From Vibrio fluminensis (lineage in GTDB: Bacteria; Pseudomonadota; Gammaproteobacteria; Enterobacterales; Vibrionaceae): DNA of 64,000 nt. Shown piece after piece: positions 28,468 to 37,188 of the stretch; the first letter of the stretch is position 1, and each line of letters starts with the position of its first letter. The notes under the pieces are model-generated. The model saw nothing but the letters and a program-made list of their open reading frames with translations, had not been told where the DNA came from and did not search any database. The position numbers and the translations under genes were made by a program. The DNA is taken from positions 124,001 to 188,000 of the forward strand of contig NZ_JADILO010000003.1 in assembly GCF_015278125.1 (NCBI RefSeq). Direction: 5' to 3'.

Positions 28468-29838
28468 ATGACAAACAAAACTCAAGCAACCGGGCAAAGC
28501 AGACCTAAATCTCACTTCTGGATCTTTTTGATTCCGTCGCTGATTGGTGTGTTTCTATTTATGGCTCCGATTAGCTATAACGGTGATATCACCATCCCTG
28601 TTGCTGTATTGGCCAAGTCTATCCAAGCGCTATTTGGTGACTCACTAGTAAGCATCGTCACCGCTATCGTGGCATTTATGGCGGCAGCATCTCTATTGTG
28701 CCGAGTAAAAAACCCAAACTTTATTGCTAACAGCCAATTTTTAAATGGGTTATTTAACCCATCGCCTCTTTGGTTAGCAGTGCGCGTTGTCGGTGGTATT
28801 GCTGTCGTGATGACTTACTTCCAGATTGGTCCAAAAGCGATCTGGGAAGGCAACACAGGTGGCTTGGTTCTAGAAGGTCTATTACCGACCCTGTTCTCAG
28901 TGTTTATCTTTGCCGGTCTTTTACTGCCACTATTATTGAACTTCGGTCTACTGGAGCTGTTCGGTACTTTGCTAGCAAAAGTGATGCGTCCTATCTTCAA
29001 CCTACCTGGTCGCAGCGCGATTGACTGCATGGCGTCTTGGTTAGGCGACGGCAGTGTCGGTATTTTGCTTACTAGCAAGCAATACGAAAACAAATTCTAT
29101 ACTGAGCGTGAAGCTGCTGTTGTGGGTACAACTTTCTCTGCGGTATCGATTACGTTTAGTTTGGTCGTTATTGCTCAAGTTGAACTTGAACATATGTTCC
29201 TACCTTTCTATGGTGCGGTGTGTTTAGCAGGTTTTGTTGCGGCGGTAATTATTCCTCGCCTACCACCACTAAGTTACAAGCGTGATACCTTTATCGATGG
29301 TACTAAACCTGCTGACGATGCTGATGCAATTCCAATGGGCCATTCAAGCTTTTCTTGGGGTATGGAGCTTGCGTTAGAAAAAGCGGGCAAAGTGAAATCA
29401 CTCAAAACCATCCTACAAGAAGGCGTTCACAACGCAGTGGATATGGTGTTTGGTGTATTGCCGGTCGTTATGGGTCTCGGTACTGTTGCGCTGGTTATTG
29501 CTGAATACACATCGATATTCTCGTTCCTAGGTCAACCATTTATCCCATACCTAGAGCTATTAGGTGTGCCTGAAGCGGCGGCGGCATCAAAAACCATCGT
29601 GATTGGTTTTGCGGATATGTTTATCCCATCGATTCTAGCGGCTTCGATCGACAGTGAAATGACTCGATTTGTTATCGCGGCGATGTCAGTGACTCAGCTG
29701 ATCTACATGTCTGAAGTGGGCGCTCTATTGCTTGGTAGCCGTATCCCAGTAAACATCTTCGAGCTATTTGCTATTTTCATTTTACGTACGCTGATCACAC
29801 TGCCTGTCATTGCAGGTGTCGCGCACCTGATTTTCTAA
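28468..29838 (+). CDS. YjiH family nucleoside-recognition (Gate) membrane protein
   Basis: The 456-residue product has about ten membrane helices and two Gate/nucleoside-recognition segments (ELFGTLLAKVMRPIFNLPGRSAIDCMASWLGDGSVG and ASKTIVIGFADMFIPSILAA). The YjiH family is taken as a transporter of unknown substrate. The start at 28468 was chosen over the Met at 28456 and the TTG at 28441 because the upstream residues are polar and unconserved-looking; this is uncertain. It converges on the GntR regulator and could carry the substrate of the neighbouring catabolic operon, but no shared promoter shows that. Confidence 0.85.
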   Translation: MTNKTQATGQSRPKSHFWIFLIPSLIGVFLFMAPISYNGDITIPVAVLAKSIQALFGDSLVSIVTAIVAFMAAASLLCRVKNPNFIANSQFLNGLFNPSPLWLAVRVVGGIAVVMTYFQIGPKAIWEGNTGGLVLEGLLPTLFSVFIFAGLLLPLLLNFGLLELFGTLLAKVMRPIFNLPGRSAIDCMASWLGDGSVGILLTSKQYENKFYTEREAAVVGTTFSAVSITFSLVVIAQVELEHMFLPFYGAVCLAGFVAAVIIPRLPPLSYKRDTFIDGTKPADDADAIPMGHSSFSWGMELALEKAGKVKSLKTILQEGVHNAVDMVFGVLPVVMGLGTVALVIAEYTSIFSFLGQPFIPYLELLGVPEAAAASKTIVIGFADMFIPSILAASIDSEMTRFVIAAMSVTQLIYMSEVGALLLGSRIPVNIFELFAIFILRTLITLPVIAGVAHLIF

Positions 29839-29900
29839 GCAGTACTTAGCTGAACTAATTAAACGAAGCAATTCGACGAAGCAATTCAACATCGATAAAC

Positions 29901-29931
29901 AAATGGCTACCTGATTGAGGTAGCCATTTTT
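29901..29931. terminator. Terminator between the YjiH and GntR genes
   Basis: AAATGGCTACCT pairs exactly with AGGTAGCCATTT around GATTG and ends in TTTTTG. It can act on both converging genes. Confidence 0.88.
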
Positions 29932-29958
29932 GTATGTGTTACTTAAACAATGCTTAGC

Positions 29959-30612
29959 TTATTTTCGGGGCTGAATCGAGCGATACGCGACATCAGTTAA
30001 GTAATCATTCAAGCGGTGCGACGCAGCAACGGCTTCTTCCGCGTCGGTATGGCTCACGGCTCTTAGCACAGCAGCATGCAGTGATGATGCCTCAACCAAA
30101 TCGGATGCTTCATTTTTATATGCAAACCAAAATCGACGTGAGAGACCTTGCAGTGGTGCCATTGCCAATTGCAAATATTCGTTGCTAGCGGCTTTAACCA
30201 ATACTGTGTGAATCTCTTTTAACAAAGAAGCATAGAGTAAGTCATCTTTGTTCTCGGCACACACTTCAAGCTGCTCGGCTAGATACAGCATTTGCTGTTT
30301 CTCGGTCACACTCGCTCTTGAGGCGGCATACTTAACGCACAGCGCTTCAATGTCGCGACGAACTTCCAAGATTTTTAGCTGGCTCTCAATTGAAATCACC
30401 GGAATTTGAATGCCACGGCGAGGGTGTATCTCGACCATACATTCGTACGCAAGTCGCTGCAGAGCCTCACGCACTGGCGTGCGCCCTAAATCTAACTCTT
30501 CAGCCAACTGTTTCTCACTGACCATACTCCCTGGTTCTAATTCGCGGAAGATGATCATTTTCTCGAGCTTACTATATGCAACCTCGGTCTTATTGATTGC
30601 GTTAACGCTCAT
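29959..30612 (-). CDS. GntR family regulator, FCD subfamily
   Basis: The 217-residue product has an N-terminal winged helix (LEPGSMVSEKQLAEELDLGRTPVREALQRL) and a helical FCD ligand domain (about 85-205) with Asp/His metal-site residues visible in EIHTVLVKA, SSLHAAVL and ASHRLNDYL. FCD regulators usually sense organic acids. It is divergent from the FAD-oxidoreductase operon and almost certainly controls it. AAGGAATAG precedes the ATG. Confidence 0.93.
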   Translation of the reverse strand: MSVNAINKTEVAYSKLEKMIIFRELEPGSMVSEKQLAEELDLGRTPVREALQRLAYECMVEIHPRRGIQIPVISIESQLKILEVRRDIEALCVKYAASRASVTEKQQMLYLAEQLEVCAENKDDLLYASLLKEIHTVLVKAASNEYLQLAMAPLQGLSRRFWFAYKNEASDLVEASSLHAAVLRAVSHTDAEEAVAASHRLNDYLTDVAYRSIQPRK

Positions 30613-30713
30613 ATAGGTTCTATTCCTTTATAAAATCTTTTAGTGAGCAATATCACGTTAAAGAAGAATCTCATTGTACCAGAAAAGAAATTAGGAATAT
30701 ATTAAAACCACAC

Positions 30714-30740
30714 AACTGATATATCAGATGAACATCAGTT
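30714..30740. promoter_or_regulatory. Palindromic site in the GntR/operon divergent promoter
   Basis: CTGATATATCAG (30716-30727) is a perfect 12-base palindrome, and the wider AACTGAT (30714-30720) and ATCAGTT (30734-30740) form a second nested inverted repeat. It lies 20-45 bases before the start of the FAD oxidoreductase gene, where an FCD-GntR operator is expected. No assay-based match is claimed. Confidence 0.5.
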
Positions 30741-30759
30741 ATCTATTAGTGAGGTAAGA

Positions 30760-32115
30760 ATGAAATCTTGGAACATTATCCGTCGTTATGAGAGCACACC
30801 TGATCTGCCAGTTTTGGCTGAGGTAGAGGTGTTGGTCATCGGTGGTGGTCCTGCTGGCGTAGCAGCAGCGGAAAGCGCTGGTCGCCTTGGTAAGCAAACT
30901 TGGCTAATTGAAAAGTACGGCTTTTGTGGCGGTGCAGCAGTAGCCGGTCTATCTGGCACGATCTGCGGTATGTACATGGCGACGGACGCAGAAGACGCAC
31001 AACCAGAGCAGGTAGTGTTCGGTTTTACAGAACGTTTCCGTCAAGCACTTGAAAACAAAAGCGGTGTGACTGAACCACAACGTTACGGCAAGACATTCAC
31101 AGTAACTCACGACCCTCTTGTATGGCGTGAAGTGGCTGACGACTTCCTAGAGCAAGCTGGCGTAACCACACTATTCCACACAGCGGTAACGGGTGTGATC
31201 ATGGATGGCGATGCATTTAAAGGTGTGATCGTTGAATCGAATGCAGGTCAAAGCGTGATCCTAAGCAAGATGATCATCGACGCATCTGGTGATGCTGCAG
31301 TAGTTGCACGTGCAGGCATGGACTACTACTTCGGCGACAATGGTCGTATCCAAAACCCGACAATGTTCTTCCGCTTCGGTGGTGTAGACATGGATAAGTA
31401 CCTTGAGTACTACGGTGAAGATACTATCTGTCCACCAAAAGTAACTGAAAATATCCTTGCGGCAAACGCTAGCGGTGAATACGAACTGCCACGCCACAAG
31501 ATTTGGATCTTCCCAACCACTCGTGCAAACGAGCTAATGGTTAACGCGACACGCCTAGCCGGCCAAGATGGCCGCATGCTAAACGTGATTGATCCAACTG
31601 ATTTTACTGAAGCTGAAGTGTTTGGCCGTCGCCAAGTACGTGAATACGCACGCTTCCTAAATAAATTCGTACCTGGCTGTGAAGATGCATTCGTCGTAGA
31701 CACTGGTGTTGAAGTGGGTATCCGCCAAACGCGCTCTATCGTTGGTGTTGAGACCCTAACGAACGAAGACGTAGTTAACTGCCGTAAACGTGAAGATGGT
31801 ATCTGCCGTACACCATGGCCAATCGAGCTTCACTCAGGTGACAAACCTAAACTGCACTGGCTACTAAACGATTACTACGATATTCCGTTCCACACACTTG
31901 TACCTGTTGTTGGTGAAAACATCATCGTTGCAGGTCGCTGTTTGAGTGCGGAGCACGAAGCATTAGCTTCTGCTCGCGTAACAGCGCAGTGTTTTGAACT
32001 CGGCCACGCAGCAGGTATTGCTGCAGTACAAGCAATTGATACAGATTCGGCGATTCGTGACCTAGATGTTGCGACAATTCGCGCCACCATGATTGAAAAT
32101 GGCTCACGCCTGTAA
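30760..32115 (+). CDS. FAD-dependent oxidoreductase (FAD_oxidored type)
   Basis: The 451-residue protein opens with a dinucleotide site VLVIGGGPAGVAAAESAGRLG followed by LIEKYGFCGGAAVAGLSG, which is the FAD_oxidored (PF12831-type) pattern. A late GENIIVAGRCLSAEHEALASARVTAQCFELG closes the FAD site. No signal or membrane segment is visible. Such proteins are found beside sugar-acid or amine catabolic enzymes and oxidise unknown CH-OH or CH-N bonds. It is the first gene of a three-gene operon (11 bases before the next). GAGGTAAG gives a good ribosome site. Confidence 0.85.
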   Translation: MKSWNIIRRYESTPDLPVLAEVEVLVIGGGPAGVAAAESAGRLGKQTWLIEKYGFCGGAAVAGLSGTICGMYMATDAEDAQPEQVVFGFTERFRQALENKSGVTEPQRYGKTFTVTHDPLVWREVADDFLEQAGVTTLFHTAVTGVIMDGDAFKGVIVESNAGQSVILSKMIIDASGDAAVVARAGMDYYFGDNGRIQNPTMFFRFGGVDMDKYLEYYGEDTICPPKVTENILAANASGEYELPRHKIWIFPTTRANELMVNATRLAGQDGRMLNVIDPTDFTEAEVFGRRQVREYARFLNKFVPGCEDAFVVDTGVEVGIRQTRSIVGVETLTNEDVVNCRKREDGICRTPWPIELHSGDKPKLHWLLNDYYDIPFHTLVPVVGENIIVAGRCLSAEHEALASARVTAQCFELGHAAGIAAVQAIDTDSAIRDLDVATIRATMIENGSRL

Positions 32116-32126
32116 GGATTAAGACT

Positions 32127-33251
32127 ATGAACGATGTAAAAATTAAACGCGTTGAACTATATGCTGTAGCAGACCGCGAAGCGGCTCCTGTGCCATGGGC
32201 TGATAACCAAGAGCCACTGCTCTACACTAACAACATCGTACGTATTATCTGTGATGATGGTACTGAAGGTGCAGGCGCGACAATCAGTTACACAGAGAAC
32301 GATTTCGACCGTTGCATCATTGAATCACTGCGTACTGTTGTACCTGGTCTAATTGGTAAAAACCCTCTAGCGACTCAAGAGCTGTACAACTGGCTGCAAT
32401 CTCGTTGTACTTGGGGCGGACTTCCTGCGAAATCACCTATCGATATCGCGGCGTGGGACATCAAAGCGAAAAAAGCAGGCATGCCTCTTTACTTACTTCT
32501 AGGTGGCGCACGCAACAAGATGCTTTCTTACGCTTCTACACCAATGTTTGACACTGTTGAAGAGTACTTCCCGTACCTAGACGATTGTGTGGACCATGGC
32601 TTCAAAGCAATCAAACTTCACTGCTACTGTGTATACGAGAAAGACGTAGCGCTAGTTGATGCCGTTCAAGCTCGCTACGGCGAAACTGGTATTCGTTTCA
32701 TGCTTGATACAGCAACTTTCTACACGCCAGAACAAGCAATGGCAATGGCTCGTCGTCTGGAAGGTTACAACTGGGAATGGCTAGAAGCTCCAGTTTCTGA
32801 CTACGACTACAACACTTACAAGCGCCTAGTTAAGAATACTGACCTTGAAATTTCAAGCCATGGTAACTGCCTACTGACTCTACAAGAAGTGACATACGCA
32901 CTGTCTAAAGAAATGTGGTCAGACGTACGCCAAGACGCAACAGTGTGTGGCGGTATTACACCACTAAACAAATGTTTCCACATTGCTGAAGGTTTCTCTA
33001 AGAATCTTGAAATTCAATCAATGGGTTACACCTTGACTCAAGCCGCTAACCTACACGTAGCGCTTGCGCACAACAACTGTAAATTCTTCGAACAGTTCTA
33101 CCCATACGACGATTTCGAACTAGCGTCAAAAACGGTTATTCGTACCGACAAAGAAGGCTATGTTCACGCTCCAGAAGGTAATGGTCTAGGTATCGAAATG
33201 GATTGGGACAAAGTAAAAGAAATGTCTGTAGCATCTTACGTTTTTGAATAA
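32127..33251 (+). CDS. Enolase-superfamily (mandelate racemase/muconate lactonizing) enzyme
   Basis: The 374-residue protein has the family's N-terminal capping domain and TIM barrel. Barrel strand 2 carries FKAIKLHCYC, so the usual KxK becomes KLH. The metal ligands can be picked out as Asp in FMLDTATFY and Glu in WLEAPVSDYD; the third site is near LEISSHGNCL. The last barrel segment reads EIQSMGYTLTQAANLHVALAH. It abstracts an alpha-proton of a carboxylate, giving dehydration, racemisation or cycloisomerisation; the substrate is unknown. It is coupled to a FAD enzyme and a BCCT-like transporter. Confidence 0.88.
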   Translation: MNDVKIKRVELYAVADREAAPVPWADNQEPLLYTNNIVRIICDDGTEGAGATISYTENDFDRCIIESLRTVVPGLIGKNPLATQELYNWLQSRCTWGGLPAKSPIDIAAWDIKAKKAGMPLYLLLGGARNKMLSYASTPMFDTVEEYFPYLDDCVDHGFKAIKLHCYCVYEKDVALVDAVQARYGETGIRFMLDTATFYTPEQAMAMARRLEGYNWEWLEAPVSDYDYNTYKRLVKNTDLEISSHGNCLLTLQEVTYALSKEMWSDVRQDATVCGGITPLNKCFHIAEGFSKNLEIQSMGYTLTQAANLHVALAHNNCKFFEQFYPYDDFELASKTVIRTDKEGYVHAPEGNGLGIEMDWDKVKEMSVASYVFE

Positions 33252-33426
33252 TCGAATGCTGCAAGAACAACAATAATTAAATACAGAGACAGCAAAGGCT
33301 GACACCTCTTCCTACATTGCGCTTCCCTCCACGTTCTGCTTAACAAAGAACGGGAGGGAGGACAAAAATGATGTCAGTTATCCGTCCGAGTATTCGCAAA
33401 ATTAGACAATATTGGATAGTCACAAA

Positions 33427-35028
33427 ATGAAATTGAATACTTCAGAAATAGACTGGAAACTTACCTTCGGCAGTTTTGGATTCGTGCTGCTTTTAGGTAT
33501 TCTTGCAGTGGTTTACCCAGAGGCAGTAAAAAGCTCTATGGGCAGCATGCTTGACTTTACCGTAATTAACTTCGGTTCTGGTTTCCTTTGGTACACAATC
33601 TTTGCAACTGCCGCACTGCTGTTCCTTGCTTTCTCAAAATACGGTGACATCCGTATGGGTGATAGCAAACCAAAATTCACTAAATTCCAGCTTTTTGCAA
33701 TGGCATTATCTGCTGGTATGGGTGCAAGTACCATGTACTGGGGCTTCATCGAAGCAGTCTACTACTTCATGGACCCACAATTTGGTATTACCGACAAAGC
33801 AATGGCTATGGAGTACGCATCTGCGTACAACATGTTCCACTGGGGCGCGGCAGGTTGGTTTATCTACCTAATCGTTGCTATCCCATTTGCGGTTGTATTC
33901 TACCTAAAAGGCAGCCGTCGCATGAGCTTGAGTGGTGTTATCAACGCACTATTTAACGACCGCCTACCAGTATGGGCACAGAAGTTCATCGACCTACTGT
34001 TCATCATTACAACACTGGCAGCAACAGCGCTGACTCTAGGTCTTGGTATTCCAATGATCTCGTCTAACCTAGCAAGCTTAACTGGTATTCCAGATAACTT
34101 GATGTTGGGTATTGGCGTTATCCTAGGTCTATCTGTGATCTTCTCTATGAGTTCATACATCGGTATCGAAAAAGGTATGGCTCGTCTATCAAGCGCAACA
34201 ATCTACATCTGTGCTGCGTTTGTAGGCATCATCTTCATCATCGGTCCTTCTGCACTGATCATGAACAACCTAACAAACGGTATCGGTGTAATGCTTTCGG
34301 AATACATCCGCATGAGCACCAACACTGACCCGTACGGCTCAACACTGTTCCCTCAATACTGGACTGTGTTCTTCCTAGCGAACTGGATCTCTTACTCTCC
34401 TGGTGTGGGCGTATTCATCACTAAGATCATCCAAGGTCAAAAACTACGTGACGTTATCCTTATCCTAGTTATCGGCGGCACAATGGGTTCTGCAGTTATC
34501 TTTGGTGTGTGTGGTACGTTCTCTATGGATCTGATCAACACTGGCGTTATCGATGGCGTTAAACTGATTGCTGATGGTCAACCGACTGAACTGGTAAAAC
34601 AGATCTTTAACTCAACGTCTATTCCAATGATTCTAACTGCGATTTACCTAGTGACCATGATTCTATTCACGGTAACAACTCTAGACGGTACTTCTTACTC
34701 TCTAGCAGGCATCGCAACTAAACAACTGGATGACGAAGCGAACGTAAACCCAATGTTCCGTTTGTTCTGGTGTCTATTACTGACAGCACTGCCAATCATC
34801 TTCCTATTGATTGAAGCAGACCTGAACATTCTAAAAGCGTTCCCTGTACTGATTATCGTATTGATTGTACCTGTGTTCTTTGTTGCAGCAGTGAAGACTC
34901 TGCAATACCTAAAACTGAACTACAACTCAATCATGGCTCACCAACTTGAGCAAGATAAGCTGCTAGGCCTTGACACGGAAGAAGTACAAGCTGAAACAGC
35001 AACGCAAAAACCAGCTATCCAAGCGTAA
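33427..35028 (+). CDS. BCCT-family transporter, divergent type
   Basis: The 533-residue inner-membrane protein has about 12 helices and the BCCT architecture. The signature segment in helix 8 reads YWTVFFLANWISYSPGVGVF, whereas betaine carriers have several Trp there (FYWAWWxSWSP), so at least two Trp of the cation-binding aromatic box are missing. Another conserved segment reads GMGASTMYWGFIEAVYYFM. The start is the ATG at 33427; a TTG five codons earlier is less likely. It is the third gene after the FAD and enolase-type enzymes and probably imports their substrate. Confidence 0.9.
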   Translation: MKLNTSEIDWKLTFGSFGFVLLLGILAVVYPEAVKSSMGSMLDFTVINFGSGFLWYTIFATAALLFLAFSKYGDIRMGDSKPKFTKFQLFAMALSAGMGASTMYWGFIEAVYYFMDPQFGITDKAMAMEYASAYNMFHWGAAGWFIYLIVAIPFAVVFYLKGSRRMSLSGVINALFNDRLPVWAQKFIDLLFIITTLAATALTLGLGIPMISSNLASLTGIPDNLMLGIGVILGLSVIFSMSSYIGIEKGMARLSSATIYICAAFVGIIFIIGPSALIMNNLTNGIGVMLSEYIRMSTNTDPYGSTLFPQYWTVFFLANWISYSPGVGVFITKIIQGQKLRDVILILVIGGTMGSAVIFGVCGTFSMDLINTGVIDGVKLIADGQPTELVKQIFNSTSIPMILTAIYLVTMILFTVTTLDGTSYSLAGIATKQLDDEANVNPMFRLFWCLLLTALPIIFLLIEADLNILKAFPVLIIVLIVPVFFVAAVKTLQYLKLNYNSIMAHQLEQDKLLGLDTEEVQAETATQKPAIQA

Positions 35029-35067
35029 GTTTGAAGTAGTTTGGAAATAGAAAATAAGTCATAAGTC

Positions 35068-35095
35068 AAAGGCACCCTCGGGTGCCTTTTTTTGT
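35068..35095 (+). terminator. Terminator of the FAD/enolase/BCCT operon
   Basis: AAAGGCACC and GGTGCCTTT form the stem, and a run of seven Ts follows. Confidence 0.9.
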
Positions 35096-35118
35096 GCTCG
35101 GTGAAGCAAGAGCACAAA

Positions 35119-35145
35119 TACAAAAAGACCACCCGAAGGTGGTCT
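35119..35145 (-). terminator. Terminator of the DEAD-box helicase gene
   Basis: AGACCACC pairs with GGTGGTCT around a CGAA (minus strand TTCG) tetraloop and is followed on the minus strand by TTTTTG. Confidence 0.9.
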
Positions 35146-35166
35146 AATAAAGCGTTACGATTCTGC

Positions 35167-36501
35167 TTACTCGTCGTCAGCTTTTGGTGCAACTTTCTTC
35201 TTCGGAATAAAGACACTGTCACCCACAGCAACGTGTTGATAGAAACCTTTATCGCGTTTAACTGGTTTCTTCGGTGCTTTCTTCGCTTGCTGCTTTGTCT
35301 TATTGCGGTAATCCACTTTACCGTTGCGAGACACAGGAGTCTTCGGTTTTAAACCTTTGAACTTACCTACTAAACCTTCCAGCGTAGAGAACGCAAGATC
35401 TTGGTGTAAGTATGCTTCAACACGTTTAAAGCTGTCCCAATCTTTAGGGCCAACCAGAGAAACCGCATCACCTTTGTTACCCGCACGACCAGTACGACCA
35501 ACACGGTGTACGTATTCCTCAGTGTGCTTAGGCATATCAAAGTTAATTACGTGAGTCACGTTCGCAATATCAAGACCACGAGAGGCCACATCAGTCGTAA
35601 CTAGGATCTTAAATACTGCACGCTCAAACTGACTCATAATTGTGTTGCGTTGAGTCTGGTTTAGGTTGCCGCTTAGTGCGATAGCCTTAAGCTTTTTCTC
35701 ATTTAACTTAGCGGTAAGACGCTCGGTATCATCACGAGTTGCAGTAAAGATAATCACCTGACGGTACTCAGACTCTTCTAATACTCGCTCTAGAATCGCT
35801 TCTTTATGATCTAAGTGATCACACAAGTAGAATTTTTGCGTAATGTCTTGGTGTTCTTGGTTAGAGATACCTACTGCGATACGTTTTGGCGCATCTTGCA
35901 TCTCGGCGGCAATACCATTTACTTCTGCGTGATCAAGGGTGGCAGAGAACATCAAAGTTTGGCGACGACGGTGCTTCGCTGCATTATTGATACGACGAAG
36001 TTCTGGTGCGAAACCAAGATCCAACATACGGTCAGCTTCGTCTAACACAAGTGTTTCTAAGCCATCAAGGAATAGAGATTTGTGTTCAAGGTGGTCAGCT
36101 AGACGCCCTGGCGTTGCCACAATGAATTTCGGGTAACGGCGCAGCGCTTTAACTTGGTCGTTAAAGTTCTCACCACCCACGATAAGTGTTGCATCATAGG
36201 TCAGGCCACCAAGCATCGCACGCAACTCACCATACACTTGTTTTGCAAGTTCACGAGTCGGTGCCAAAATCAAACCACGAGGATCTTTTGCTGAAAACGC
36301 TTTTGACTTAAGCGATTTGTGAAGCATAGGCAACACAAACGCTAAGGTTTTACCTGAACCGGTTTTTGATGAAGCAAGCAAATCTTTACCAGCAATCGCA
36401 ACAGGAATTGCTTGTTTTTGGATATCTGTTGGCTTCTTAAACGCGTAGTGGTTCAAGTTTTTTAGTAAGCGATTATCTAAGCCTAAATCTTTAAACTGCA
36501 A
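35167..36501 (-). CDS. DEAD-box RNA helicase
   Basis: The 444-residue product has all core motifs in order: Q motif (YAFKKPTDIQKQAIP), ASSKTGSGKT, PTRELAKQ, TPGRL, DEAD, SAT, SRGLDI and HRVGRTGR. A basic tail of about 70 residues (KPKTPVSRNGKVDYRNKTKQQAKKAPKKPVKRDKG region) follows, as in RhlE/SrmB-like ribosome or mRNA-turnover helicases. The start is a TTG at 36501 with GGAG seven bases upstream. A longer frame back to 36615 adds a poorly fitting leader. I cannot decide the subfamily and give no symbol. Confidence 0.92.
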   Translation of the reverse strand: MQFKDLGLDNRLLKNLNHYAFKKPTDIQKQAIPVAIAGKDLLASSKTGSGKTLAFVLPMLHKSLKSKAFSAKDPRGLILAPTRELAKQVYGELRAMLGGLTYDATLIVGGENFNDQVKALRRYPKFIVATPGRLADHLEHKSLFLDGLETLVLDEADRMLDLGFAPELRRINNAAKHRRRQTLMFSATLDHAEVNGIAAEMQDAPKRIAVGISNQEHQDITQKFYLCDHLDHKEAILERVLEESEYRQVIIFTATRDDTERLTAKLNEKKLKAIALSGNLNQTQRNTIMSQFERAVFKILVTTDVASRGLDIANVTHVINFDMPKHTEEYVHRVGRTGRAGNKGDAVSLVGPKDWDSFKRVEAYLHQDLAFSTLEGLVGKFKGLKPKTPVSRNGKVDYRNKTKQQAKKAPKKPVKRDKGFYQHVAVGDSVFIPKKKVAPKADDE

Positions 36502-36699
36502 AGTATTCTCCAAAGTCAGTTTCGGCAAGGGGCCGTCAATTAAAATTAAACACGCTATGATACCTCGAAAGCAGGCAAAATGGATAGAGATCACAGAAAA
36601 TAATCCCTTGCTCACTTGACGAAATAATGAACATCAACTCAATGCACTAGTACGTTTTTACGACACTTGCACCAAAAGTAGCTAAATTCTTGGAATATT

Positions 36700-36729
36700 T
36701 TGACTTTTCTATACTGTGTAAATTGTATA
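36700..36729 (+). promoter_or_regulatory. Candidate lpp promoter
   Basis: TTGACT (36700-36705) and TGTATA (36724-36729) are spaced 18 bases apart, about 80 bases upstream of the lpp start. The region around it is AT-rich, as expected for a very strong promoter. Confidence 0.4.
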
Positions 36730-36810
36730 TTTCGAGCTACACTATGTTTGTTGCTATACATTCAAACGTATAGGACATTTATGATACTTAAAAATGCAAG
36801 GAGTTCATCC

Positions 36811-37059
36811 ATGAACAAAATGTTTATCGCAGCTGCAGCGACTTCAGTTCTTCTACTAGCTGGTTGTGCATCAGGTCCAGACGAAGCAACAACTGCAAAA
36901 CTAGACGAACTAAGCAATCAAGTAAGTCAGCTAAGCCAAGACGTTAATTCTCTAAAATCTGACGTAAACAAAGCTGGCGGCGCAGCAATGGCAGCGCAAG
37001 AAGAAGCAGCACGCGCTAACGAGCGTATCGACAACATCGCACAATCTTACACTAAATAA
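36811..37059 (+). CDS. lpp: Major outer membrane (Braun-type) lipoprotein
   Basis: The 82-residue precursor has a signal peptide with lipobox LLAGC (Cys19). The mature part is a heptad coiled coil (DELSNQVSQLSQDVNSLKSDVNKAGGAA...) and ends in YTK, the C-terminal Lys that links to peptidoglycan in Lpp. The match in length to E. coli Lpp (78) is close. The ATG at 36811 follows AAGGAG. It is free-standing with its own promoter and terminator. An L,D-transpeptidase of the kind that attaches Lpp to murein is encoded at 51204-52109. Confidence 0.95.
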   Translation: MNKMFIAAAATSVLLLAGCASGPDEATTAKLDELSNQVSQLSQDVNSLKSDVNKAGGAAMAAQEEAARANERIDNIAQSYTK

Positions 37060-37137
37060 GATTTAGCTTGTTGTTCACTACGTTTGGGTTGCGATAGCAA
37101 CTGGAAAAGCAGTGAACTCGCTATGAGCTCATAGATT

Positions 37138-37168
37138 AAATCCGATATCATCGATATCGGATTTTTTT
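37138..37168 (+). terminator. Terminator of lpp
   Basis: AAATCCGATATC pairs with GATATCGGATTT around ATC and is followed by seven Ts. Confidence 0.92.
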
Positions 37169-37188
37169 ATGTGAATTTTTGATTAAAG

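Noticed and set aside
36502-36615. Upstream extension of the DEAD-box helicase frame
   Set aside because: The added residues are hydrophobic and unlike the family; the TTG at 36501 is preceded by GGAG and gives the normal start of the Q motif region.
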